Translations under genes and position numbers: made by a program
The notes under the pieces: generated by a model
Seen by the model: the letters and a program-made list of their open reading frames with translations, nothing else
What the model was told of the DNA's origin: nothing
Databases searched by the model: none
In this document: one piece after another, positions 16,113 through 24,610 of the stretch
Layout of the letters: every line of letters starts with the position of its first letter
Position numbering within the stretch: position 1 is the first letter of the stretch
Assembly (NCBI RefSeq): GCF_046098205.1
Contig: NZ_JBJURJ010000010.1
Span: 193,748-257,747, forward strand
Direction: 5' to 3'
DNA: 64,000 nucleotides
Source of the DNA: Paenibacillus_AR mesotrionivorans
GTDB lineage: Bacteria; Bacillota; Bacilli; Paenibacillales; NBRC-103111

Positions 16113-17603
16113 ATGATCAAGAGCGATAAACTGATTCAAATCAACGTTGCCGACAACGTGGCAGTCGCCATGGTGCCGATTGCCAAGGGCGAGACCGTTT
16201 CCCTGGGCAGCTACACCGTTACCGCCCGTGAAGATATCGACAAGGGTCACAAAATTGCCTTTCGGGACATCCCCCAAGGCGAAAACATTATCAAATACGG
16301 CTTTCCTATCGGCCATGCCAAGGAACCGATCCAAGCCGGTGACTATATCCATACCCATAACATCAAGACCAACCTGGAAGGGAAGCTGGAATACAGCTAC
16401 AACCCCAACCTGAGCGAGGAGAAACCCCGCAAGGAAGCAACCTTCAATGGTTTTGTGCGCAAAAACGGCGAGGTGGGCATCCGCAATGAGATCTGGATCG
16501 TCAACACTGTCGGCTGCGTAAACAAAACCTCTGAGGTGCTGGCCAAGGAAGCCACGGAGAAATACAAGGGCCGTGTAGACGGCGTGTATTCCTTCGTTCA
16601 TCCCTTCGGCTGCTCCCAAATGGGCGACGACCAAACCATGACCCAAAAGGTCCTGGCTGACATGGTCCGCCACCCCAATGCCGGCGGTGTTCTGGTACTG
16701 GGTCTGGGCTGCGAAAACAACAACATTCCTGAGTTCAAGAAGTTCCTGGGCGAGTATGATGAACAGCGCGTCCGTTTCTTGTCCACCCAGGATGTAAATG
16801 ACGAGCTGGAAGCAGCGATGGGCCTGATCGACGAGCTGGTCGGCTATGCCGAAACCTTCAAGCGCCAGCCTGTACCGGCCTCCAAGCTGATTGTGGGTCT
16901 GAAGTGCGGCGGCTCCGATGCCTTCTCCGGCATCACAGCTAACCCGCTTCTGGGCGAGTTCTCCGATACCCTGATCTCTCACGGCGGCACGACCATCTTG
17001 ACCGAGGTGCCTGAGATGTTCGGTGCAGAAACCATTCTGATGAACCGTTGCTTGAACGAAGAGGTTTTCGACAAAACCGTCAACCTGATCAACGACTTCA
17101 AGGAATACTATATCCGCCACAACCAAGTGGTTTATGAAAATCCGTCCCCAGGCAACAAAAAAGGCGGCATCTCCACCCTGGAGGAAAAATCCCTGGGCTG
17201 CACCCAAAAGGGCGGCACCGGCAACGTGGTGGACGTACTGCAATACGGCAACCATGCCACCAAACCCGGCCTGAACCTGCTGCAAGGCCCTGGTAATGAC
17301 ATCGTAGCGGTTACCGCTCTGATGGCAGCCGGTGCCCACATCGTTCTGTTCACCACCGGCCGCGGCACCCCGCTGGGCGCTCCGGTTCCGACCGTGAAGG
17401 TGGCCACCAACTCGGATCTGGCTACCCGCAAGAGCAACTGGATCGACTTCAACGCCGGCCAGCTGCTGGAAGGCAAGGACATGCCGAACGTGCGCGACGA
17501 TTTCTTCAGCCTTGTGCTCGAAGTAGCCTCCGGCAAGGAAACCCGTAACGAAATCAACGGCTACCGCGAAATCTCCATCTTCAAGGATGGCGTAACTCTG
17601 TAA
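16113..17603 (+). CDS. uxaA: Altronate dehydratase
   Basis: 496 residues starting 1 nt after the uxaB stop; its ribosome site must lie inside the end of uxaB. A short N-terminal SAF-type domain (VADNVAVAMVPIAKGETV, about 1-95) is followed by the large catalytic domain, marked by GFVRKNGEVGIRNEIWIVNTVGCVN, HPFGCSQMGDD, LGLGCENNNI and LKCGGSDAFSGITANP, with conserved cysteines for the iron centre. It dehydrates D-altronate to 2-keto-3-deoxygluconate. Together with uxaB it turns tagaturonate from pectin breakdown into KDG. A terminator follows. Confidence 0.97.
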   Translation: MIKSDKLIQINVADNVAVAMVPIAKGETVSLGSYTVTAREDIDKGHKIAFRDIPQGENIIKYGFPIGHAKEPIQAGDYIHTHNIKTNLEGKLEYSYNPNLSEEKPRKEATFNGFVRKNGEVGIRNEIWIVNTVGCVNKTSEVLAKEATEKYKGRVDGVYSFVHPFGCSQMGDDQTMTQKVLADMVRHPNAGGVLVLGLGCENNNIPEFKKFLGEYDEQRVRFLSTQDVNDELEAAMGLIDELVGYAETFKRQPVPASKLIVGLKCGGSDAFSGITANPLLGEFSDTLISHGGTTILTEVPEMFGAETILMNRCLNEEVFDKTVNLINDFKEYYIRHNQVVYENPSPGNKKGGISTLEEKSLGCTQKGGTGNVVDVLQYGNHATKPGLNLLQGPGNDIVAVTALMAAGAHIVLFTTGRGTPLGAPVPTVKVATNSDLATRKSNWIDFNAGQLLEGKDMPNVRDDFFSLVLEVASGKETRNEINGYREISIFKDGVTL

Positions 17604-17624
17604 TCCGCTCACTCTATCTAAAAG

Positions 17625-17664
17625 AACCCGGTCTCTCCTGTGGGAGAGTGCCGGGTTTTCGTTT
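17625..17664 (+). terminator. Terminator of the uxaBA operon
   Basis: AACCCGG (17625-17631) pairs with CCGGGTT (17651-17657), with an inner TCTCC/GGGAGA stem, then TTTCGTTTT. Confidence 0.85.
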
Positions 17665-17700
17665 TCTGTGGTTCCTTTCACCGAGCCCCCGTCCCGCCGC

Positions 17701-18115
17701 TAACGGAGCTCAGAAGCCCTTAATGTTACTCAACTTTACGCTCTCTGAGCCCCGTCCCGCCGCTAACGGAACTCAGACGCTCTTATGGTTACTCAACACA
17801 CTGGCCCTCACCAACTTTATGCCCTCCACGCCTCCGCCCCGCCGCTAACGGAACTCAGAAGCTCTTATGGTTACTCAATACACTGGCCCTCACCAACTTT
17901 ATGCCCTCCACGCCCCCGTCCCGCCGCTAACGGAACTCAGACGCTCTTATGGTTACTCAACACACTCGCCCCTCACCAGCTTTACGCTCTCTGAGCCCCG
18001 CCCGACCGCTAACGGAACTCAGAAGCTCTTATGGTTACTCAACACACTGGCCCCTCACCAACTTTATGCCCTCCACGCCCCCGCCCCACCGCTAACGGAA
18101 CTCAGAAGATCTTAG
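17701..18115. repeat. Tandem expansion of one forward unit, ~82-bp period
   Basis: Forward units beginning TAACGGAACTCAGA lie at 17701, 17764, 17846, 17928, 18010 and 18093: steps of 63, 82, 82, 82, 83. The whole 82-bp stretch is repeated (unit plus GTTACTCAACACACTGGCC and CTTTATGCCCTCCACGCC), so these are true tandem duplications rather than unique spacers. Short open frames on the plus strand in this stretch are by-products of the repeat. It continues into array B. No gene in 17604-18368. Confidence 0.85.
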
Positions 18116-18275
18116 ACGCTAAAAACAGGCTTGTTCTGCGGCTAACGGAACTCAGGAGCTCTTAGAGGGGTTTGGGCAGCCGTTTGGCGGCAAATTTGTG
18201 CGCTAAGAGTCGCTGAGTTCCGTTAAAACACGAAGTTTGCCCAATTCAGCGTCTAACGGTCGCTGAGTTCCGTTA
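18093..18275. repeat. Four-unit palindromic array B
   Basis: Forward units at 18093-18115 and 18143-18165, reversed units at 18203-18225 and 18253-18275 (GCTGAGTTCCGTTA). Centres 18104, 18154, 18214, 18264: spacing 50, 60, 50. It lies in the convergent gap between uxaA and the AraC-type sensor gene, preceded by the 82-bp tandem expansion. Confidence 0.85.
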
Positions 18276-18368
18276 GCGCCTGCCCCGCCAGCCAGGGCGG
18301 GCGCAGCCCCACTCCCGGCCCCCGGCCGTGCCCCCCCTGCGCCGCAGGCCTACGTCCGCGCCGCCGCC

Positions 18369-20651
18369 TTAGCGCTCCATCTCCTGCTTGTACTGGCCGG
18401 GCGTCACACCCTCGTACTTCTTGAACACCCGGATGAAGGTGTTCACATTGCTCCAGCCGGCCAGGGCGGCCACATCATGGATCTTCAGCTCCGCCTGCTC
18501 GTTCATAATCCGCTTGGCCTGCTTGACCCGGTAGGCGCTGAGGTAATCCTTGAAGCTCTCCCCGGTTTTTTCCTTGATCAGCTGGCTGATGTAATTGGGC
18601 GACAGGTTAAAAGATTCCGCCATATCCGTCAGCGAGATGTCCAACCGGTAGCGCTCATGCACGTAGGCCACCATCTGGCTGGCCACGGAATGGTCCTGCT
18701 CCTTGCTCCGGTCGCGGGCATATACCGCCACCCGCAGCAGCACCTCCCGGAGCTGGCCGCGCAGCTCCCCGGTCCGGCGGCCGGGATCCGCTGCCGGGTA
18801 CGCGGGCAGCCCGCCGGGAATAATCTCGGAGACCGGCTTGTTCAGATGATGCAGAATCCGGCTGATGGTGGTCATCATGGCATACAGGAACAGCTGCAGC
18901 GTCTCCTCCCGGTCCTTCGCCCTTCCTTCATTCTCCTCCCAGACCCGGTCGAACAGCTCCGCCGCTTCCTCCGGCCGCCCCTGAAGCACACACACCGTCA
19001 GCTCCCGCTCCGCATCCAACGGATAATAACAGCCCATTCCGGACCGGTGCTCCATCTCCTCGAAGGTGATGACCGGGTGCTGATCCTGAACCTGCCGTTC
19101 CTCCAGCAGCTTCACTGCCGTTACATACGATTCCTTCAGCACCGCCCCACTCTCAACCGGACGTCCCGCGGCGGCCGTAATCCGGATGCCGAACCGCTCC
19201 TCCACACCCGCCACCGCACTCAGCACCAGCTTGCGCAGCGCTTCCGTGCCGCTGTATTTCAGCAGGATGGCATAATGGAGATGATCCAGCTCCACGCTGT
19301 CATTGGGCCCATACGCATTCAGATGCTCCAGAACAATCAGCACCGCCTGGGCTTTGATCTCCAGCATCGTCTCCAGGGTATACGCCTCACCCCACAGCTT
19401 ATCCTCCATAAACTCCAGCACTACCACCACTGAAGGACCCTCCAGCCACTCCAGCTCATGCCGCCGGATCCCTGCCTCTGCCTGACCACCCGGCATTAAT
19501 CCGAGAATCAGGTCGCGCATGAATTTCTTCTTGAGGGGTAGCCGGTTATGCTGAAGCATCTCCTGAAGCTGGTCATTGGCCGTTTGGATACGCCCGGCAT
19601 ACTCCCGGATAAAGGCGAATTCGTCCATCACCATGGGCTCCCCATCCTTCGAAAAGGAGCTCACCGCCCCGCGGACCGGCTTATACAGCTTGTTGGCCGC
19701 CACCAAGGAAACCGCAACACCCAAAGCCATCATGACAGCGTAGAACTGCAGCAGCTTCTTCAGGACCCCCGTCAGCCCCTGTCCCCAGGTATGCTCAGGG
19801 AGCGAATACACGTAATAGAGCTTACCCAGGCTGTCCGACTTGGCAATGAACACCTGCCTGCCGTCCAGCTCGAACTCGGCGTAACGGGCATTCTCCTCCA
19901 GTCCCGCCAGCACCGCTTCCGCTTGATGCACATGTTCCCCTGCGGCGTCCCCTGCTCCTATCCACTCCTTGTCGTACAGCAGCTTGAAGCTCTCCTGATC
20001 CGATCCGGAAACCGGATAAAACTGATCCTGATAGAAGGAAATCACGATCATAATTCCTTCCCCGTTGGGGAGCGGCTCATGCTGCACAAAGGTGACCAGC
20101 GGCCCTCTCGAATCGGGCTCCCCATTTTCCGTAACCGGACTCCTGCTGCCAGCGGCCTGCTTTGTCTGCACCATGGCCGTGGAGGGAAGAGCACGGGTTT
20201 CCTCGAAGGCCTCCAGCCACGCTGCCGTACCGCTGTCAAAATTCATAAACCGGTAATACTGCTCCCGGGTCATGGTACTGTAGGGGGTAATGATCAAATC
20301 CCCGCCCTGCTTGACCACATCGATTTGATACCCAAAATTTGTAAAAGCATTCATATTTGCCTTCAACTCATTAAACACATTGGTAATGACAAAATAATCC
20401 TTCTCCTGTTCACGGGCATACGAAAGGATGTCCTTCTTCACCCGGAGCTGGGCCGCATAATTAAAAGCCGCGTTAAGCTTCATATCCATCCGGGTGCGGG
20501 CCTGGTCCATAAACGCCCTCCGTTGGTTAAGCAGCTCTGTCTGAATGATTTGATTATTCTGAACAGCAAACACCAGTCCGGCAATAACCGTATAAAGCAG
20601 CGTAATGGTAATACAGGCAGCCAGAAGCTTCCTCCAAAATCTCTTTTTCAT
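18369..20651 (-). CDS. Membrane-anchored AraC-type sensor regulator
   Basis: 760 residues from ATG 20651 (GGGGGAACAAC upstream). One membrane helix near 10-30 (LLAACITITLLYTVIAGLVFAV), an extracellular sensor part of ~250 residues, a second helix around 300 (LQFYAVMMALGVAVSLVAAN), a long cytoplasmic middle, and an AraC helix-turn-helix pair at the C-terminus (ISLTDMAESFNLSPNYISQL, then IHDVAALAGWSNVNTFIRVF). Such one-component AraC sensors in Paenibacillus sit next to LplB/YtcP-type importers and switch them on when an oligosaccharide is present outside. The divergent genes are exactly such an importer, so it is the likely local activator. Confidence 0.9.
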   Translation of the reverse strand: MKKRFWRKLLAACITITLLYTVIAGLVFAVQNNQIIQTELLNQRRAFMDQARTRMDMKLNAAFNYAAQLRVKKDILSYAREQEKDYFVITNVFNELKANMNAFTNFGYQIDVVKQGGDLIITPYSTMTREQYYRFMNFDSGTAAWLEAFEETRALPSTAMVQTKQAAGSRSPVTENGEPDSRGPLVTFVQHEPLPNGEGIMIVISFYQDQFYPVSGSDQESFKLLYDKEWIGAGDAAGEHVHQAEAVLAGLEENARYAEFELDGRQVFIAKSDSLGKLYYVYSLPEHTWGQGLTGVLKKLLQFYAVMMALGVAVSLVAANKLYKPVRGAVSSFSKDGEPMVMDEFAFIREYAGRIQTANDQLQEMLQHNRLPLKKKFMRDLILGLMPGGQAEAGIRRHELEWLEGPSVVVVLEFMEDKLWGEAYTLETMLEIKAQAVLIVLEHLNAYGPNDSVELDHLHYAILLKYSGTEALRKLVLSAVAGVEERFGIRITAAAGRPVESGAVLKESYVTAVKLLEERQVQDQHPVITFEEMEHRSGMGCYYPLDAERELTVCVLQGRPEEAAELFDRVWEENEGRAKDREETLQLFLYAMMTTISRILHHLNKPVSEIIPGGLPAYPAADPGRRTGELRGQLREVLLRVAVYARDRSKEQDHSVASQMVAYVHERYRLDISLTDMAESFNLSPNYISQLIKEKTGESFKDYLSAYRVKQAKRIMNEQAELKIHDVAALAGWSNVNTFIRVFKKYEGVTPGQYKQEMER

Positions 20652-20860
20652 GTTGTTCCCCCTGTAGCAGGCCAAAAGAATGCGCTTACATTAATTTCTT
20701 CTTTTTTTACTCGAGATGTAAACCATAGTATAGCCCACCCCTACCCTCCAGGTAAATCTCCAGTTTCCATACTCATCGACAGAATCTATACTGGACCTGA
20801 TTGCAAAAGCCTTCCCGCCGTGTGGAATGTGGGTTTTGGAGAGAGCCGCGATTATAGCGA

Positions 20861-20890
20861 TTTACGGCACGGAAGCCCTGTTGCTAATAT
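20861..20890 (+). promoter_or_regulatory. Promoter of the glycan importer operon
   Basis: TTTACG at 20861-20866 and TAATAT at 20885-20890 with an 18-bp spacer; predicted start about 20897, 48 bp before the first permease gene. Confidence 0.5.
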
Positions 20891-20893
20891 AAA

Positions 20894-20908
20894 TCTAAAG
20901 CGCTTTCA
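20894..20908 (+). promoter_or_regulatory. cre site (CcpA) at the transcription start
   Basis: TCTAAAGCGCTTTCA matches the catabolite-responsive element core (AAGCGCTTTCA). It overlaps the predicted transcription start, where CcpA binding would repress, so the importer is probably glucose-repressed. Confidence 0.6.
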
Positions 20909-20944
20909 AAAAAAGCTGCCCCAACCAGACAAGGAGTGTCGTCC

Positions 20945-21901
20945 ATGGAAACTAAGCTCAAGAACCGGACGGTTCTGACCGGCTTCCACCCGGATTGGCG
21001 GAGAATCGCCAAATGTGTGAAGAGAGATCGATTTTTTTATCTGCTGTTGATCCCGTTTGTTCTATGGTATCTTATGTTTGCCTACAAGCCCATGTACGGG
21101 CTGCAGATTGCCTTCAAGGAGTTCAGCGTATTTAAAGGCATTGCAGCCAGTCCATGGATCGGCTTTGACCACTTTATCTCCTTTTTTCAGAGTCCGTACT
21201 TTGTCCGCACCTTAGTCAATACCCTCCTGATCAGCCTATACAGTCTGATATGGGGCTTTCCCGCGCCGATTATTCTGGCCCTGCTGCTCAATGAGGTCCG
21301 CAATGTGCTGTTTAAAAAGGCGGTCCAAACTCTGACCTATCTGCCCCACTTTATTTCCGTGGTGGTGGTGGCGGGGATCGTCACCAACTTCCTGGCGCCC
21401 AGCAACGGGCTGGTGAACATTATTATGGCCAAGCTCGGCTTCGAAAAGATTTATTTCCTCACGGTTCCCGAATATTTCCGCACCATCCTCATCTCCATGA
21501 ACATCTGGAAGGAAGCCGGTTTTGGCGCCATCCTGTACATTGCCGCCTTATCCGGCATCAACCCCGAGCTGTACGAAGCGGCCGTTATTGACGGGGCCAA
21601 TAAGTGGAAGCAGGTTTGGCATGTCACCCTTCCCGGGATTCTGCCCACAGTGATGATCATGCTGATCTTGCGGATCGGCAATATTCTGGATGTAGGCTAC
21701 GAGGCGATTATTCTCCTGTACCAGCCGGCCACCTACGAAACGGCGGATGTCATCAGCACCTATATGTACCGGGCGGGGATCAGGGAGGGCCAATATGACC
21801 TGACCACTGCTGTAGGCCTGTTCAATTCCGCCGTGGGCCTTGTCCTGGTGATTGCCGCCAACAAGCTCAGCAAGAAATTCACAGAGAGCGGTTTATGGTA
21901 A
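20945..21901 (+). CDS. ABC sugar importer permease, LplB type
   Basis: 318 residues from ATG 20945, with AAGGAG 8 nt upstream; GTG 20936 overlaps that site and is unlikely. Six membrane spans; it opens in the way of LplB proteins (YLLLIPFVLWYLMFAYKPMYGLQIAFKEF). The ABC-contact EAA loop is ELYEAAVIDGANKWKQVWHV near 210. It moves an oligosaccharide, probably from plant polysaccharide, together with the next permease; no ATPase gene is in the cluster, so a shared MsmX-type ATPase encoded elsewhere is expected. Spaced 16 bp before the second permease. Confidence 0.93.
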   Translation: METKLKNRTVLTGFHPDWRRIAKCVKRDRFFYLLLIPFVLWYLMFAYKPMYGLQIAFKEFSVFKGIAASPWIGFDHFISFFQSPYFVRTLVNTLLISLYSLIWGFPAPIILALLLNEVRNVLFKKAVQTLTYLPHFISVVVVAGIVTNFLAPSNGLVNIIMAKLGFEKIYFLTVPEYFRTILISMNIWKEAGFGAILYIAALSGINPELYEAAVIDGANKWKQVWHVTLPGILPTVMIMLILRIGNILDVGYEAIILLYQPATYETADVISTYMYRAGIREGQYDLTTAVGLFNSAVGLVLVIAANKLSKKFTESGLW

Positions 21902-21917
21902 AGAGAGGAGTCCTCCT

Positions 21918-22787
21918 ATGAAATTGTCCAAGGGTGAAAAAGCATTTTCCATATGCAATCATATTTTTCTGGCATTGCTGGCGCTCAGCACTGTGTATCC
22001 CTTTTTGTATGTGTTATCCGCCTCCATCAGCTCGGGGGATGCCGTGGTTACCGGCAAGGTTATGTTTTGGCCGGTAGACCTTACCTTCGACGCCTACAAG
22101 CAGGTGCTGAAGGAAAATTCCCTGTGGATGGCGTATGCCAATACGATCTTTTACACCCTGGCGGGTACGGTCGTGAACGTGGTGTTTACCATCTTCGGTG
22201 CGTATCCCCTATCCAAGAAGCGTCTCCTGGGACGGGGCGCCATCGGCTTTTTTATCGCCTTCACCATGCTATTCAGCGCAGGTATGATCCCGTTTTATCT
22301 GAACCTGCGGGAGCTGGGGCTCATTAATACCCGGACCGCCATTATCTTCGCCTTTGCCATCAGCACCTTTAATGTGGTGATCCTTCGTTCCTTCTTCCAA
22401 TCCATTCCCGAGGATCTGGAGGAGGCGGCCAAGGTGGACGGCGCTACCGATGCACAGGTTCTATGGCGCATTGTGCTGCCCCTCTCCAAGCCATCCCTTG
22501 CCGCTATATCCCTCTTCTATGCCATAAACCGCTGGAACGGATACTTCTGGGCCATGGTTATTTTGAAGGATGAGGATAAAATTCCGCTGCAGGTGCTGCT
22601 GAACAAGCTGGTGGTCAGTATGAAGCCGACGGAGGACATGATGATGACCTCTGATGTAGCCGCCTTCAGCCAGGAAACCGTTATTTACGCCACCATTGTC
22701 CTGTCAGTGGTGCCGATTGTCGCCGTTTATCCGTTTATCCAGAAATACTTTGTAAAGGGCGTTATGATCGGTTCTATCAAGGGTTAG
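21918..22787 (+). CDS. ABC sugar importer permease, YtcP/MalG type
   Basis: 289 residues from ATG 21918 behind AGAGGAG; longer upstream frame overlaps the first permease and lacks a ribosome site. Starts AFSICNHIFLALLALSTVYPFLYVL, with six spans and an EAA loop DLEEAAKVDGATDAQVLWRI around 184. Ends with the typical PFIQKYFVKGVMIGSIKG. Partner of the LplB-type permease in an import complex of the carbohydrate uptake 1 family. Confidence 0.93.
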   Translation: MKLSKGEKAFSICNHIFLALLALSTVYPFLYVLSASISSGDAVVTGKVMFWPVDLTFDAYKQVLKENSLWMAYANTIFYTLAGTVVNVVFTIFGAYPLSKKRLLGRGAIGFFIAFTMLFSAGMIPFYLNLRELGLINTRTAIIFAFAISTFNVVILRSFFQSIPEDLEEAAKVDGATDAQVLWRIVLPLSKPSLAAISLFYAINRWNGYFWAMVILKDEDKIPLQVLLNKLVVSMKPTEDMMMTSDVAAFSQETVIYATIVLSVVPIVAVYPFIQKYFVKGVMIGSIKG

Positions 22788-22837
22788 TTGAACCGTTACC
22801 ATAAAAGCATGGCAACACTAAAAAGGGAGGTTCTATC

Positions 22838-24430
22838 ATGAAAAAAACAACCATCCGTCCGGCAGTATGCTCCATCATGGCATTGGCCCTGGGCGGCTCC
22901 TTGCTGGCAGGCTGCGGAGGCAATAGCGGCGCGGAAGAACCAACAGCAGGCAGCCCGTCTCCTGCAGGAGCGGCGGCATCCCCGCAAACAAGCGTCAAGG
23001 CCAGTGACAAGCCCCTTTCCCTGTCGGTCCACCTGATGTTCGACGGGAACGTATTTAACGAATCCTGGGCCGTGTTCAAAAGAGCCGCTGAATTGACCAA
23101 TGTTTCCCTGAAGGCCACTCTCCCCAAAACCGTAACGGACCGCAAGGAGGCCTTCAACATGATGATGGCCTCCGGGGAAATCAGCGATATTGTCATGTCC
23201 ACCAAGGCCAATATGGATAAATTCGGCCAAGAGGGCGCCTTTGTTCCCCTGAATGACCTGATCGACAAACATGCGCCCAACATCAAGGCCTTCCTGGCCA
23301 AACGCCCGGACGTAAGAAGCGTGGGCACTGCCGCCGACGGCAAAATGTACTTCCTGCCCTTCGCCCCCGATGGTGAAGCAGCCTCCGGCTGGTTTATCCG
23401 CCAGGACTGGCTGGATAAATTGGGCCTGTCCTCCCCCAAAACGGTGGATGATTATTATAAGGTGCTGAAGGAATTTAAGGAGAAGGATCCCAACGGCAAC
23501 GGCCAGCCGGATGAAATCCCCTTCTTCAGCCGCTCCGCCTCGGGTGTTTATGAGCTGCTTTCGCTATGGGCCGCCGACCAAGGCTATGCCCTGAAGGACA
23601 ACAAAATTGTCTACGGCCCTCTGGAGCCGGAATACAAAGAGGGAATCGCATCTGTCGCCAAATGGTATAAGGAAGGGCTGATCGACAAGGAGATTTTCAC
23701 AAGGGGCACCAAAGCGCGGGATATTCTTCTCGGGAACAATACTGGCGGCTCCAACCACGACTGGTTCGCCAGCAACGCCTCCTTTAACGATACGCTGAAG
23801 GATAAGATTACCGGCTTCAAATTCCTGCCCATCGCACCTCCTGCCAACAGCAAGGGCAAGATTGTGGAGCCCACAGCGCGGGCAGTGGTGAAATCCGACG
23901 GCTGGGGCATCTCCGCCAGCAACAAACACCCGGTAGAGACCATCAAGTTCTTCGATTTCTGGTACACCGAGGAAGGCAGAAGAATGGCCAACTTCGGGGT
24001 GGAAGGACTGACCTACACCATGGTGGACGGCAAGCCCAAATTCACCGATGAAATTCTTCAAGGCGGTCAAGTGACCCAGAACCTGTACAAATATGGCGCC
24101 CAAATTCAATTCAGCTTCCACCAGGACTTCGAATATGAACGCCAATACCTGAACAGCATTGCGGACAAGGGTATCAGCGAATACATCAACAACAAGTATA
24201 TCCGCCAGCAGATTCCGATTCTGGCTTACACCACGGAGGAGGAGAAGAAGCTGGGGAACATGGAGGCTTCCATCAACACCTATACCAGCGAAATGGGCCA
24301 AAAATGGATTCTCGGCGCCCAGCCTCTGGAAGCCACCTATGACGCTTATGTCAGCAAGCTGAAGACACTGGGCATTGAAGAGGTACTGAAGATCAAGAAC
24401 GAAGCCTACCAGCGTTATCTGAAGCAATAG
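22838..24430 (+). CDS. Sugar-binding lipoprotein of the importer
   Basis: 530 residues. The lipobox LLAGC places the lipidated Cys near 27, followed by a Gly/Ser/Pro-rich tether. The body is a family 1 extracellular binding protein of the long LipO type: SLSVHLMFDGNVFNESWAVF, KEAFNMMMASGEISDIV, WFIRQDWLDKLGL (a hallmark), DEIPFFSRS and TIKFFDFWYTEEGRRMANFG. It delivers the glycan to the two permeases just upstream and is followed by a terminator-like stem, so it will be expressed at higher level than or separately from the large surface protein downstream. Confidence 0.95.
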   Translation: MKKTTIRPAVCSIMALALGGSLLAGCGGNSGAEEPTAGSPSPAGAAASPQTSVKASDKPLSLSVHLMFDGNVFNESWAVFKRAAELTNVSLKATLPKTVTDRKEAFNMMMASGEISDIVMSTKANMDKFGQEGAFVPLNDLIDKHAPNIKAFLAKRPDVRSVGTAADGKMYFLPFAPDGEAASGWFIRQDWLDKLGLSSPKTVDDYYKVLKEFKEKDPNGNGQPDEIPFFSRSASGVYELLSLWAADQGYALKDNKIVYGPLEPEYKEGIASVAKWYKEGLIDKEIFTRGTKARDILLGNNTGGSNHDWFASNASFNDTLKDKITGFKFLPIAPPANSKGKIVEPTARAVVKSDGWGISASNKHPVETIKFFDFWYTEEGRRMANFGVEGLTYTMVDGKPKFTDEILQGGQVTQNLYKYGAQIQFSFHQDFEYERQYLNSIADKGISEYINNKYIRQQIPILAYTTEEEKKLGNMEASINTYTSEMGQKWILGAQPLEATYDAYVSKLKTLGIEEVLKIKNEAYQRYLKQ

Positions 24431-24448
24431 CCGCCGTTGGCTGGAACG

Positions 24449-24479
24449 GGACCTGATCCATCCCTGGACTCAGGTCCTT
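24449..24479 (+). terminator. Hairpin after the binding lipoprotein
   Basis: GGACCTGA (24449-24456) and TCAGGTCC (24470-24477), then TTCCTCTCTTCC. Probable partial terminator between importer and surface protein. Confidence 0.65.
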
Positions 24480-24610
24480 CCTCTCTTCCGGCCAAACACC
24501 ATCGTATTTGAACGATATTTTCACATGATCCGGCGACATTAATGAAATAGGGTTTATGGTATGGTATACCTTGAAAGCTCGCCCAAATGACTGATCAGGA
24601 GGTTACACGC

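Noticed and set aside
14600..17681. Long minus-strand open frames (506 and 535 codons) opposite uxaB and uxaA
   Set aside because: Codon bias of the sense genes leaves the opposite strand free of stops; the sense frames match known enzymes along their full length.
17648..18115. Several plus-strand open frames of 66-82 codons
   Set aside because: They are translations of the tandem repeat; no ribosome site, and the same peptide recurs.
17648..18275. A CRISPR-like array, because a ~23-bp palindrome recurs at regular steps
   Set aside because: The intervening sequence is itself repeated (82-bp period) and half the units of each array are inverted; no cas gene is near.
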